64,000 nucleotides of DNA from Chloracidobacterium sp. (GTDB lineage: Bacteria; Acidobacteriota; Blastocatellia; Pyrinomonadales; Pyrinomonadaceae). Each line of letters starts with the position of its first letter. Position 1 is the stretch's first letter. Of the stretch, positions 9,538 to 18,320 are shown in pieces. The stretch lies in NCBI GenBank assembly GCA_016711345.1, contig JADJTD010000001.1:744001-808000 (forward strand). The letters are read 5' to 3'. The position numbers were made by a program, and so were the translations under genes. The notes under the pieces are model-generated. The model did not search any database. It was given only the letters and a program-made list of their open reading frames with translations, and had not been told where the DNA came from.

Positions 9538-10527
9538 TTATCTGATCTGAGTTTCGTATGCTGTTTTGATACGGAGCTGCTGATTGCGATTGAGCCGTAT
9601 GTGCTTGCCGCGTTTGACCACGACGGCCCCAACGCCAAACGCCGCACCGACTCCGGCACCAACGGCTGCTCCAACCGGGCCGCCGGCGAATGCTCCGATG
9701 ATCATTCCTGCTCCTGCCGGAGCACCGATCTTGATCGCGTTCTGTTTGTATGAGTTTTGACCGATCGCCGTGCCTTCCACATCGACTCGTTTGACGTTGT
9801 CGCCTTTGACCGCATATACCTCAGTCAGCACTCCGCTGAAATTACTCCAGCGACTGTCGCTCAAAACTATCCGGTCGAATGATAGAGATAATTCAGAAGG
9901 CTTTTTGATGCGGCCCGGCTTTGTGATCTTAGCGACGCGGCCTTCGATGATTGCACCCGCAATCTCTGAGGGAGCAGTTACCTTGGCCTTAAAAGGTGAA
10001 CCTTCTTTGGTCTCCTGCGTATTCAGATCGTCCTGAAGTTCAACAATGATCTCAGTGTCACGCGGGATTATGATAATGGCATTGTTCGAGGTTTGTGCGA
10101 TTGAGATGTTAGTGCTTTCAACCGGAGTTGTAGATTGGTCCGTAGTCGGTTGAGGGGCCGTGACGGAAATAACTCCGCGTCGTGCAAGATCGGCCGGGAT
10201 ATTAGCCTCAAAGGAACGCTTTTCAAAACCTGTATCGTAGCCGACTTCAAAGCCTTGCTGATAGCCGTCGCGATAATCAGCGATCGAGCCGTAATCATTG
10301 GCGTATGCCCTGTCAGCCTTCGAATACTCGGCGTGACGCGAATAGTCCTTAGCAAGGCTGTCCACTATATCTTTGTAACCGGCCATAAAACCGTCGGAAT
10401 ATCCGGTGCGGTAGCCGCGTTGCAAAGCGACACCGTCTTGTGCCTGAGCAGCAGCGATTGCGGGAAGAATCAAAATACTTAAGAAAGTGCTTAAAACTGC
10501 GGCGGAGATATTTCTACTGAACTTCAT
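9538..10527 (-). CDS. Exported glycine-zipper protein of unknown function
   Basis: An AGGAG ribosome-binding site lies 6 nt before the ATG. The chain has a signal peptide (1-29, ends AAAQAQ). A Gly/Tyr-rich region with repeated GY..GF..GY units follows (about 36-100), then a beta-rich domain (about 150-260) containing IPRDTEIIVELQDDL and GRVAKITKPGRIKKP. Near the C-terminus is a glycine-zipper stretch, with GAGMIIGAFAGGPVGAAVG at about residues 273-291. Such zippers insert in or pack against membranes, so an outer-membrane or periplasmic location is likely. Its role is unknown. It is a single-gene unit with its own terminator. Confidence 0.7.
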   Translation of the reverse strand: MKFSRNISAAVLSTFLSILILPAIAAAQAQDGVALQRGYRTGYSDGFMAGYKDIVDSLAKDYSRHAEYSKADRAYANDYGSIADYRDGYQQGFEVGYDTGFEKRSFEANIPADLARRGVISVTAPQPTTDQSTTPVESTNISIAQTSNNAIIIIPRDTEIIVELQDDLNTQETKEGSPFKAKVTAPSEIAGAIIEGRVAKITKPGRIKKPSELSLSFDRIVLSDSRWSNFSGVLTEVYAVKGDNVKRVDVEGTAIGQNSYKQNAIKIGAPAGAGMIIGAFAGGPVGAAVGAGVGAAFGVGAVVVKRGKHIRLNRNQQLRIKTAYETQIR

Positions 10528-10680
10528 TTTGTACTCCTCTAAATTGCTACTGGAATTGCTAAGAAAACTAGCGACTGCATATGGTTATACACTAAAGCCT
10601 AATAACATACAAGAGCTTTTTTGCTTTTTTTGAAATATTTTTTTGAGGACAAATTTAATCGAGCGCTTAAGCATTGATAC

Positions 10681-10719
10681 AAAAAATGCGATGGCGCGGA
10701 TTTTGGCCGCGTCATCGCA
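10681..10719 (-). terminator. Strong rho-independent terminator of the DUF5916 gene
   Basis: TGCGATGGCGCGG at 10687-10699 pairs with CCGCGTCATCGCA at 10707-10719, with one mismatch. On the minus strand the hairpin is followed by six T. It begins about 24 nt after the stop at 10743. Confidence 0.8.
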
Positions 10720-10742
10720 AAATCGATCTACTTAAGAGGTGT

Positions 10743-13403
10743 CTAGAAACTACGCCGGAAAAGATATGATGCCCGGATGAACAACGTTCGTTCGTTCCTG
10801 GCCATTCCGGCTTCTCCCTGATTTGTGAATGGGTTAAAGCCATTGTAGTTGAAACTATCATTATATCCGGCGTAAAAGGCGGTACCCGGATTCGGGCTCC
10901 ATCCGAAGAGAAACTGTCCGTTCGCGTTCGAGGTCAAGGTGTCGTAATCCCATCGCGCCCGAAGGTACATAAATCTCGTAAATGAATACGTTGACCGAAG
11001 CGAGAAGATATTTGTGTCAAATGCAATACGTCCTGTGTCATCCCGCTTTAACTTGCTCTTTGTATAGTCAAGCGATAGGCGAAAAGGATCGATGGGTTTG
11101 TATTCAAACCCTGCGTTCACATCAAACTGCCTGCCCGTGCCCGGATCAAGAGCAGGCGGCGGTGCAAAATTAGGATACGGATTAGTATTTGGGTTAGCCT
11201 GATACAAATATAATCTGCGAATGTAATCGAGATATTCCGGGCTGTTGAGATAGTCTTGAAACGCCGCGCTGGCACGAGGGTAACGGTGACCTGCTCCGAA
11301 ATCGTAATCAAAGGCATTGAAGATCATTCCCGTAAACCCATATACAAAGAGCTGTTTATTGACACTCTTGTTCAGGTTTATGCTGTAGTAAAACTGCCGC
11401 GCCGAACGCGTTGGAGCTCCAAAAAATCCGCCGGCTTGACCTGTTAAAGGATTTCGCTTCGGGCCAAATTCCTCTTCGTAATCTTTTTCATGTCCGGTGC
11501 CCGCTTCGGCATTGATAAACATATTCCCCTGCATCTGCATATTAATGCCGGTGCCGAGAAGGCTGTCCTGACCGCGCCCTTTCCAATCGAATATATAACG
11601 CGCAAATTGCCGCCAGTCGAAACGAATGAGCTTTGAATCAGGTTTCGATTTTGTACTCAGGCGATTGGAAAAGAAGACCGTGTTCGAATCGACACGCCGC
11701 GTAAATCCCGAATCCGCACGATAGTCCTTTGTGCGCCCCGAAACCTCGGCGTACCATCCGTGTGTGTCTGCCGTGTAGTCGAGATTCCAAAAATAGCCAA
11801 ATCCGTTACCCACACGATAGTCAACCTGATCGCGGATCGGATCATAAAACCGCTTTTTCGAATATGTTTCAAGTGCCTGAAACGTCATTGCGGTTTTTGG
11901 GTTGAATTTGATCTTACCGTCGAAACCCGCGACAAAATTGCGATTCTTTGGGAACGTTCGGGCTGTGGCAAAAAATCCGATGTTATTTTCGCTAGCAAAA
12001 TCGCGCTTTACCCTTAGCACACCGAAGAGGGCATTCTTATCAAGAAATGGTTCGATGCCCGAACATTGTCTCGGCGGGCGACCGTTCGCAATGTCATATG
12101 CCCGGCCCTCTTGACAGACCAAAAGCTCGCCGCGTTCGTCTTCCGAGTAATTTCCGGGAGCGTTATCTGATGCGGCGAGAAGCCCAAATGTATTTTTACC
12201 TTTCTTACCAGTAAGCTTCACGGCAAAGTCGGGATCGACTATCGTGCGCGAATAAAACGGCTGTAGCGGCGACTCAAAAATATCCTTGCCTTCGAGAAAG
12301 AATGGGCGTTTCTCCTGAAAAAAGATCGGAAAACGCTGATTTGCAGCAACAACCGGCGCATCTGCCTCGATCTCAGCATAGTCAGGATTGATCGCGGCAT
12401 CGAGCGTCACGTTTGGTGACATCGTGTATTTCAGATTAAGGCCGATGTCCTTTTTTACAGAATCATTTGTAAATTTTCCGGGGTCTTGAAGCCCAATGGG
12501 ATTAAAGATCGGATCGAACACACCAAACTGCTCAAAGCCGGCATTCGGTATCGTTCGTTTGCGCAATCCCGTTTGGGAAACCGTAATGCTTGGTACTATC
12601 TCAAGCGTCTTTTCATATTTGATCTGATCGAGGCCGGTAATCTTGCCGTGTTTTATCAAAAAGCCTGAAATATCGCGGTCGTCCGGAAGCCACTGGTCAA
12701 ATTCACCGTTGAACCGCTGAATGCTTCGGGCTGCATTAAAGCCCCAGTGCTTTCCCTCTCCCGCGGCGTAACGCAAAGATCTAAATGGAATTTTTACCTC
12801 AACGGACCAGCCCCAATCTTCGATCACGCCTTTTGATTCCATCACAATGTCAACCGAGAAATCAGCTCCCCTTCCTTCGGTATAGATACCGTCCTGCTGG
12901 ATACCTAACGCATTGAACCAAAGAACATAAGCGCGGCGGCGGTCATCGTATGTATCGAGCCATATTCTGACATTGTCTTCGCCGCCCAAATTGTCGCGTT
13001 TCGCGACCGTCGCACGGATCTTGTCGCGTTCGTCCCAGCATTTGAAGGCTACGAAGAGACTCTTCTCGTCATACATTATGTAAACTTCGGTAGGTTTCGA
13101 TGGTGCAGTGTTATAGCCCGGGCCGGTTTGATAAAAATCCTTAAAAACAGCGGCTGTTCTCCAACCCTCATCGTCAACCCTACCGTCGATCACAGGTTCC
13201 CTAGAGATATGCGGGATCGTGACTGGCCTGGATTTTTCAGATGGTATCGCCACCTTCCCCTCGGATCTCGTCGGTTCGCTCCTGTTGCCCGAACCTGCAC
13301 TTACCGAAGTTGAACCGGCAGGAGCAGACGATGTGACGGCTTGTTGGGCGACGCATCCATACACAAAAATCAATACCGCGAGCATGGAAGCTATCTTATT
13401 CAT
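10743..13403 (-). CDS. DUF5916-family outer-membrane protein with N-terminal CBM9-like domain
   Basis: The 886-residue chain starts with a lipoprotein-like signal (lipobox VYGC, Cys at about 17). It then has a carbohydrate-binding-family-9-like sandwich (about 65-250: PVIDGRVDDEGW, DEKSLFVAFKCWD) and a long region rich in alternating beta segments that ends in Phe (LFRRSF), as beta-barrel proteins do. This layout is that of the DUF5916 family, which is common in Acidobacteriota and Bacteroidota, lies in the outer membrane and has no settled function. NPDYAEIEADAPVVAANQRF in the middle is a strongly conserved stretch of the family. The AGGTG before the ATG supports the start. It has its own terminator and is transcribed divergently from the membrane gene at 13756. 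Confidence 0.85.
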   Translation of the reverse strand: MNKIASMLAVLIFVYGCVAQQAVTSSAPAGSTSVSAGSGNRSEPTRSEGKVAIPSEKSRPVTIPHISREPVIDGRVDDEGWRTAAVFKDFYQTGPGYNTAPSKPTEVYIMYDEKSLFVAFKCWDERDKIRATVAKRDNLGGEDNVRIWLDTYDDRRRAYVLWFNALGIQQDGIYTEGRGADFSVDIVMESKGVIEDWGWSVEVKIPFRSLRYAAGEGKHWGFNAARSIQRFNGEFDQWLPDDRDISGFLIKHGKITGLDQIKYEKTLEIVPSITVSQTGLRKRTIPNAGFEQFGVFDPIFNPIGLQDPGKFTNDSVKKDIGLNLKYTMSPNVTLDAAINPDYAEIEADAPVVAANQRFPIFFQEKRPFFLEGKDIFESPLQPFYSRTIVDPDFAVKLTGKKGKNTFGLLAASDNAPGNYSEDERGELLVCQEGRAYDIANGRPPRQCSGIEPFLDKNALFGVLRVKRDFASENNIGFFATARTFPKNRNFVAGFDGKIKFNPKTAMTFQALETYSKKRFYDPIRDQVDYRVGNGFGYFWNLDYTADTHGWYAEVSGRTKDYRADSGFTRRVDSNTVFFSNRLSTKSKPDSKLIRFDWRQFARYIFDWKGRGQDSLLGTGINMQMQGNMFINAEAGTGHEKDYEEEFGPKRNPLTGQAGGFFGAPTRSARQFYYSINLNKSVNKQLFVYGFTGMIFNAFDYDFGAGHRYPRASAAFQDYLNSPEYLDYIRRLYLYQANPNTNPYPNFAPPPALDPGTGRQFDVNAGFEYKPIDPFRLSLDYTKSKLKRDDTGRIAFDTNIFSLRSTYSFTRFMYLRARWDYDTLTSNANGQFLFGWSPNPGTAFYAGYNDSFNYNGFNPFTNQGEAGMARNERTLFIRASYLFRRSF

Positions 13404-13755
13404 AACGCACCTAAAAATCAGGCAATCTATTTATCTATGGACAAAGGCCACTGACTAAAACGGCATTCTAGTCAGAAAGTTTCAATAATTTGAGTACCGA
13501 GTGGAAGCCTAGGTTGCCAAAGCCAAAAATAAATATACACCCCGACAATCAAGCATGTTTTTTTTTCGTGTTTATGCTCATGGATGTCAGAACCGGATGC
13601 TGTAGCGACTGGATTCCTTGCAGAAGCCCGGACGTCTTCGATCCCTGACTTAAAACTTATCGCAAGAGAGTGCCGTCGGTGCGTGAACGGGCATTTCCGA
13701 TGAGCGTATGTTAGTATCAATATTTTCGTTTTCCCCTTGGAAAGCGAGGGTAAGA
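13404..13755. other. Intergenic region, 352 bp, between divergent genes
   Basis: It must hold the promoters of the DUF5916 gene and the membrane-protein gene. I see a T-rich run near 13560 but no repeat, RNA or convincing small gene. Confidence 0.5.
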
Positions 13756-14634
13756 ATGCGCGAGATGGCAGACAGAGAAATATTACCGCCGACACCCGCC
13801 GCCGAAGACATACATCATTCGATCGCGGGTGCTGACGACATAGAAGAAGTTTGGGAAAAAGACTATTCAGTCGGCGACGTTTTCCGAAATCTCGTTCACC
13901 ATCCTGCTCAGTTGATCACCCGATGGAATTGGAAATCCGTCGTCCTGGCCGTAATCATGCGCGGGCTGATCTATCTTACGATTTACCTCATCAGCGGAGA
14001 AAATTGGGCCGTGACGCTCACTGCAGTCTTGGTAGAAATGCCGTTCCGCCTTCTCACGACGGGCTTTGCCGGAGCACTCGTCCAATCATTCAGAAAAGCA
14101 AAACCGATCTGGCTCGCAAATATGATCGTGTCGATCATGCTGCCCGCTTTTAGCCACACTGTAGAATTTACGGTGCATTACGGACAGGAAAAATACTTTT
14201 CCGACGTTTTAGCCGCCACAAAAGACGGTGTCGCCCGCCAGCGAACGTTTGCAATTTCTGTTATATTTTCAGTGGTCTCCGTCCTTTTTAATTTATATGC
14301 AATGCGCAACGGCGCTTTGCTAGTCGGTGCAGGCGAAGCCACTAAGTCGCTAAAAGACGACTTCAAACAGATGCCGCGACTCGTCGGCGAATTCATCGTT
14401 GCACTTCCGTTGCTGATTTTGCGATTTGCCGAAAACGGCAAGCTGCATTATGCTCTCGGAGTTTTTGCGGCCTTTGGGATCTTGGTCGGAACGATACTCG
14501 GTGCGGCACGCGGCAAATGGCAATGGGCCTGGACATCAGCCCTGGGCGCCTGGGGAATTCTTTTGTTCGCGCTCATACTTACGCTGATCGGCAGGCCCTT
14601 TTTCAGGCGAAAAGCTCAAACAAAAGAAAGCTGA
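13756..14634 (+). CDS. Polytopic membrane protein of unknown function
   Basis: The ATG at 13756 follows GCGAGGG at 5 nt, so I prefer it to the upstream frame start at 13708; this gives 292 residues. A soluble acidic N-terminus of about 70 residues precedes roughly six hydrophobic segments, among them VVLAVIMRGLIYLTIYLI, FAISVIFSVVSVLFNLYA and ALGVFAAFGILVGTILGAA. It ends in a basic tail. I recognise no family. The gene is 18 nt upstream of the permease at 14653 in the same direction and is probably co-transcribed with it. Confidence 0.7.
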   Translation: MREMADREILPPTPAAEDIHHSIAGADDIEEVWEKDYSVGDVFRNLVHHPAQLITRWNWKSVVLAVIMRGLIYLTIYLISGENWAVTLTAVLVEMPFRLLTTGFAGALVQSFRKAKPIWLANMIVSIMLPAFSHTVEFTVHYGQEKYFSDVLAATKDGVARQRTFAISVIFSVVSVLFNLYAMRNGALLVGAGEATKSLKDDFKQMPRLVGEFIVALPLLILRFAENGKLHYALGVFAAFGILVGTILGAARGKWQWAWTSALGAWGILLFALILTLIGRPFFRRKAQTKES

Positions 14635-14652
14635 TCTGATCCGCCAATTTCA

Positions 14653-15750
14653 ATGCTCGAATTAATTTTTGCGAGTCTAAGAGTCCGTCCATTTCGCACG
14701 CTCATCAGCGTGATCGGGGTGGCTCTTGGTGTTGTGCTTGTGATCTTATTTACAGGCCTCGCTCGCGGCATGACCAATGACCTCGCCAAACGCGCTGCCA
14801 ATTGGAAAGCTGAGATCGTTTTCACGCGGCCAGGCGGCATGGACACGATGAGTTCCAATGCAGCGGTCAATCTCGCATACGCTAAAAAATTGCTTGAGAT
14901 CGATGGCGTTGCAGCAACAGTTCCGGTGATCCGTTACGTCTCGCCCGATACTAGAGGCAAATGGGGAATAAAGCAGGTTGACGGCGTTGATTGGCAACCC
15001 TTTGCCGAAATGAACGATATGCAGCTCGTCGAAGGCCGTGCCGCAACCGCAGCTGACGAGATCATCATGGATCAGCGAGAGATCCAAGACGCAAATCTCA
15101 AACTCGGCGACACATACGAACTCTTTGGCGGCAAGCAGTACAAGATCGTTGGTGTTTTTGCTCCGCCTTCCGGAGCGAGAACAAAAATGTCGCTCACCGC
15201 GATGCAGGAAGCATTGCAAACCGACAAATGCACGTACATTCTCGTAAAGATCAAAAATGGCGCTGACGCCGCCGCAGTAGCTGCGAAAATAAACGAAGTT
15301 CTGCCCGGCAACAAGATCAATCTCACAAGCGACCTCATTATCGATGCCCAGGAGCGAATTCCGGGCTTGAATACATTTCTTCGCGTCCTTGTTGTATTAG
15401 GCGCATTCGTTAGTGTGATCTTCGTTCTGCTTTCGATGTACACGACCATCACCGAGCGGCGAAAAGAGATCGGCATCCTCAAATCTCTCGGAGCGTCAAG
15501 ATCTTTCATTATCAGCTCGATCGAGGGCGAAGCGTTTTTCATCGGCCTGCTTGGCGTCTTGCTGGGGTTTGTTGTCGCTTTCGCTTCTTCGTATGTGATC
15601 GGCCGTCAATTTTCACTCGCTTTTGAATTCAGTCCGGGCTGGATGTTGACCGCTGTCGCCATCGCTATCGGCGGAAGCCTTTTCGGGGCACTCTATCCGG
15701 CATGGCGCGCCGCCGGCATCGATCCTGTTGAGGTCATGGTCAACGAATAA
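14653..15750 (+). CDS. MacB/FtsX-type ABC transporter permease
   Basis: The 365-residue chain has the MacB-PCD plus FtsX layout. There is one N-terminal membrane helix (about 17-36), a large periplasmic domain (to about 235), and three C-terminal helices (about 241-265, 289-313, 328-350) with ERRKEIGILKSLGAS, the coupling segment typical of FtsX permeases. Proteins of this class use an ATPase partner for mechanotransmission, lipoprotein release or drug export. No ATP-binding subunit lies next to it, so it must pair with one encoded elsewhere or be an orphan. It lies 18 nt after the membrane-protein gene. Confidence 0.88.
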   Translation: MLELIFASLRVRPFRTLISVIGVALGVVLVILFTGLARGMTNDLAKRAANWKAEIVFTRPGGMDTMSSNAAVNLAYAKKLLEIDGVAATVPVIRYVSPDTRGKWGIKQVDGVDWQPFAEMNDMQLVEGRAATAADEIIMDQREIQDANLKLGDTYELFGGKQYKIVGVFAPPSGARTKMSLTAMQEALQTDKCTYILVKIKNGADAAAVAAKINEVLPGNKINLTSDLIIDAQERIPGLNTFLRVLVVLGAFVSVIFVLLSMYTTITERRKEIGILKSLGASRSFIISSIEGEAFFIGLLGVLLGFVVAFASSYVIGRQFSLAFEFSPGWMLTAVAIAIGGSLFGALYPAWRAAGIDPVEVMVNE

Positions 15751-15806
15751 CGTGATGGCACTATTTGCTTTCAGAATAGGACAAATTGTTGTATTTTATT
15801 AGAATT

Positions 15807-16070
15807 ATGAAATTCGTCTACGAACACCTTCACCAGATCATCGCCAGCATTGGATATATTCTTGACATCATCGGAGCGATACTTATTTGGCGATTCGGAC
15901 TTCCTGAATTCATCAACCGAGGCGGCCACAGGCAAATGTTTTTTGTTGGCGATGACTTTGATGTTGATAATCAGATGCTTGCACAGTCCTATGATCGCTG
16001 GAGCACATTAGGACTCTGCCTTCTCGTTATCGGTTTTCTTCTCGAGATTACCAGCACATGGATGCACTAA
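15807..16070 (+). CDS. Small membrane protein, two helices
   Basis: I use the second ATG (15807), which gives 87 residues. Two hydrophobic segments, IIASIGYILDIIGAILIW and LGLCLLVIGFLLEIT, flank a polar stretch with VGDDFDVDNQMLAQSYDRW. I do not recognise the family. It follows the permease by about 56 nt in the same direction and may be the last gene of that unit. Confidence 0.6.
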   Translation: MKFVYEHLHQIIASIGYILDIIGAILIWRFGLPEFINRGGHRQMFFVGDDFDVDNQMLAQSYDRWSTLGLCLLVIGFLLEITSTWMH

Positions 16071-16175
16071 AAACTGTGGTCAATACAGAGTCTCCCTAGC
16101 TCCCATCTCTTACATCCGTTAATAACTTGCCTTTTCATTTCGCTTACATTATTCTTTATCTATGCTGTTTCATAG

Positions 16176-16847
16176 ATGCAACAATCTATTATTTACATGG
16201 GCAATCTAAGTTTGGTAAAAAGTCTTTCCCGGCTCCAGGAAGAGCAGACACATTCGGATGAAGTGTTGCTCGAATCCGTCGGGCTGACGTTTGCCAGAGG
16301 CTCAGTAATAGAGATCGCAGGCCACGCGAGTTCCGGAAAAACCAGCCTTTTGCTCACACTGCTTTCAAAGCTGACGTCTGCCGGCGAAGTGTGTGCGGTT
16401 GTCGATGCGAGCGGAGGCTTTGACCCTTGCAGCGCTCGTCTCGCTGGCGTGAACAATGAGAATCTGCTTTGGATAAAATGCGGCGGGAATATTGAAAAGG
16501 CCTTTATGTCAGCCGATTACCTCGTGCAGGCAAAAGGTTTCGGCGCCATCTGGCTAAATCTTACGGGACTAGCGCAAAATCAACTTCGCATGGTGCCAAA
16601 GACCTATTGGTACCGCTACCGAACTCGCATCAGGGAAACGCCGACTCTTTTTTTAGTAACGGCAGAAGAACATATAACCGGCTCGGCGTCACAGCAGTCT
16701 TTTCTGTTTTCACGGGAACGAGTGGTTTGGTCAGGCACGGGAAGATTCAAGCTGCTAAGAGAATTTCATCTAAGAATGCATTCGCAAAAAGGTTTTTACG
16801 GTGAGCCTTTACGCAGCAAGATCGAGGTCGATTACACAGATGGGTAA
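16176..16847 (+). CDS. imuA: ImuA-like RecA-fold protein of the translesion mutasome
   Basis: The 223-residue chain has a P-loop GHASSGKTS after IEIAG in its first third, and an AIWLNLTG strand in the Walker B position. It is the size of ImuA/SulA-like RecA homologues. It lies directly before imuB and dnaE2, the usual order of the SOS-induced mutagenesis cassette, where ImuA helps load the error-prone polymerase. Two in-frame ATGs (16176 and 16197) are possible, and neither has a clear ribosome-binding site. It overlaps imuB by 8 nt if imuB starts at 16840. I could not identify a LexA box in the 105 bp upstream. Confidence 0.8.
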   Translation: MQQSIIYMGNLSLVKSLSRLQEEQTHSDEVLLESVGLTFARGSVIEIAGHASSGKTSLLLTLLSKLTSAGEVCAVVDASGGFDPCSARLAGVNNENLLWIKCGGNIEKAFMSADYLVQAKGFGAIWLNLTGLAQNQLRMVPKTYWYRYRTRIRETPTLFLVTAEEHITGSASQQSFLFSRERVVWSGTGRFKLLREFHLRMHSQKGFYGEPLRSKIEVDYTDG

Positions 16848-18111
16848 GTATTACGCATGCATAATTTCAAACAGTGCAAAGGCAGATAAGGAAGAATTAT
16901 TGGCCATCGCACGGCAGTTTTCGTATTCGATAGAGATTTTGGATGACGGTGTGTTGTTTGATGTCAGTGGCCTCGAACATCTTATAGGCAAGTCAGAACA
17001 GATCGCTCAGAAAATACTAACCCAACTAAAAACAAGCGCCGTTTCAGGAAATATTGCGGTCGCGGCTGCGGTAGAAACTGCAATGCTTTTAGCACGGCAG
17101 AGAAAGGGATTGAATCATACTGTTGCATCGTCTGCCGAATTTCAAAAGTTGCCGCTTGAGAGTCTCGAGATCCAAAACAATTCGAATAGCATTTTTAACG
17201 ATCTGGGAATAAACAACATCGCGGACCTGCGGCAGATCCCTGTAGATGACCTGATAAACCGCTACGGACAGCAGTTTCGCGAGGTGCTAGATGTAATCGA
17301 ACAAAACGGTCGCCGCTTTTTGAAACCTAATATCAAGGAAAATAAAGTAGCGTGGGAATACAACCTCGACTTCCCTGTCGAGGATTTCGAGCAATTGATC
17401 TTCATCGTAAATCACGGCCTCGACCATCTGTTCGACGCTGTAGCCCACGATGGCCACAACTCCGAGCATCTCGACATCTCTTTCAAACTCAGCAACAAAA
17501 CCGAGCGGTTTTATGAGATAAAAACATCATTCCCAACGCTCGAAAAAAAATTCTGGCTAAAACTGATAAACCTGCGCGTGTCATTAGATCCGCCTGAAGC
17601 AGCGATCCTCGTCGTCAGCGTCGTGTCGCATTTCACTAAACCAAGACCTGACCAAAAAGGCCTGTATGCCGCCTCGCGTCCTACGCCGGAAAATTTGCTC
17701 TTAACCGCTAACAAACTCAAAAAACTCGTCGGCGAAGAAAATGTTGGAATTCCTGTATTGCTCAACCATCGTTTGTTGGAACCCTTTGCTCTCGATGCAA
17801 ACGCTCTTCCTACGGTCAGAACCGGTAGCGACTGGGTAACCATCCCTGAACCGCGCGGCATCATTGCCTTTAACTATTTCCGCCCGCCGCTGTCTGCTGA
17901 GGTACTGGTTCGCGACGGGCGTCTGGTATTTATCAGAACAAGACATTTCAGCGGTTACGTCACCGAATACAGCGGCGTATGGAAACAAAATTCCAAATGG
18001 TGGGACAAGCCTTGGAAAACTCAGCAATGGGACATCGAGGTCGAAGAGCACGGCGTTTATCGCCTTTGCAAAGTTAATAAAGAATGGTTTTTGACAGGAG
18101 AATACGATTAA
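16840..18111 (+). CDS. imuB: ImuB-like catalytically inactive Y-family polymerase (shortened N-terminus)
   Basis: I place the start at the ATG that overlaps the imuA stop (ATGGGTAA), giving 423 residues; a GTG at 16801 is possible. The chain opens with the first palm strand (YYACII). It passes almost at once to the helix before EILDDGVLFDVSGLEHLIG, then to the thumb and HhH-like region (LGINNIADLRQIPVDDL) and the little-finger-like domain with LEYPVE-type DFPVEDFEQL. Compared with usual ImuB proteins, about 60-70 residues of the fingers between palm strands are missing. The catalytic acidic residues of active Y-family enzymes are absent, as in other ImuB. ImuB bridges the sliding clamp and DnaE2. 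Confidence 0.8.
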   Translation: MGKYYACIISNSAKADKEELLAIARQFSYSIEILDDGVLFDVSGLEHLIGKSEQIAQKILTQLKTSAVSGNIAVAAAVETAMLLARQRKGLNHTVASSAEFQKLPLESLEIQNNSNSIFNDLGINNIADLRQIPVDDLINRYGQQFREVLDVIEQNGRRFLKPNIKENKVAWEYNLDFPVEDFEQLIFIVNHGLDHLFDAVAHDGHNSEHLDISFKLSNKTERFYEIKTSFPTLEKKFWLKLINLRVSLDPPEAAILVVSVVSHFTKPRPDQKGLYAASRPTPENLLLTANKLKKLVGEENVGIPVLLNHRLLEPFALDANALPTVRTGSDWVTIPEPRGIIAFNYFRPPLSAEVLVRDGRLVFIRTRHFSGYVTEYSGVWKQNSKWWDKPWKTQQWDIEVEEHGVYRLCKVNKEWFLTGEYD

Positions 18112-18320
18112 TACGTTCCACGCAAGAACAAAATACCCATATGCATAAATGCTTTGTTTGCAATAGTTACATTTTAGAATGGCCTACAAACTTTTTTCGC
18201 AAAAATCATGGAACGCGGCCATAATTCGACTGTAACCTAAGTGTTTGCAATATTTACATCGTTCCACGTAGGTCTGGAACGTTATGGAACGCGGAGGCGG
18301 CAACCAAATCGATTTCGAGA
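18112..18320. other. imuB-dnaE2 intergenic region with heptamer and core repeats
   Basis: The spacer carries several GGAACG/CGTTCC heptamers (near 18115, 18209, 18260, 18275, 18285). It also has two copies of TGTTTGCAATAKTTACA, at 18155-18171 and 18242-18258, that differ at one base. The palindrome-ended element at 18209-18266 is listed separately. Confidence 0.75.
18209..18266. repeat. Palindrome-ended AT-core element A (58 bp)
   Basis: TGGAACG at 18209-18215 and CGTTCCA at 18260-18266 form perfect inverted ends. The core holds ACTGTAA and the motif TGTTTGCAATATTTACA. Its size and plan match the elements at 35932 and 43441. Confidence 0.75.

Noticed and set aside
13472..13795. 107-residue minus-strand frame before the membrane gene
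   Set aside because: It overlaps the supported start at 13756, has no ribosome-binding site and low-complexity composition typical of chance frames.
18270..18295. LexA box of the GAAC-N7-GAAC kind upstream of dnaE2
   Set aside because: Spacing is six, and the same heptamers recur at 35932 away from any SOS gene, so they belong to the repeat family first; a regulatory role remains only a possibility.
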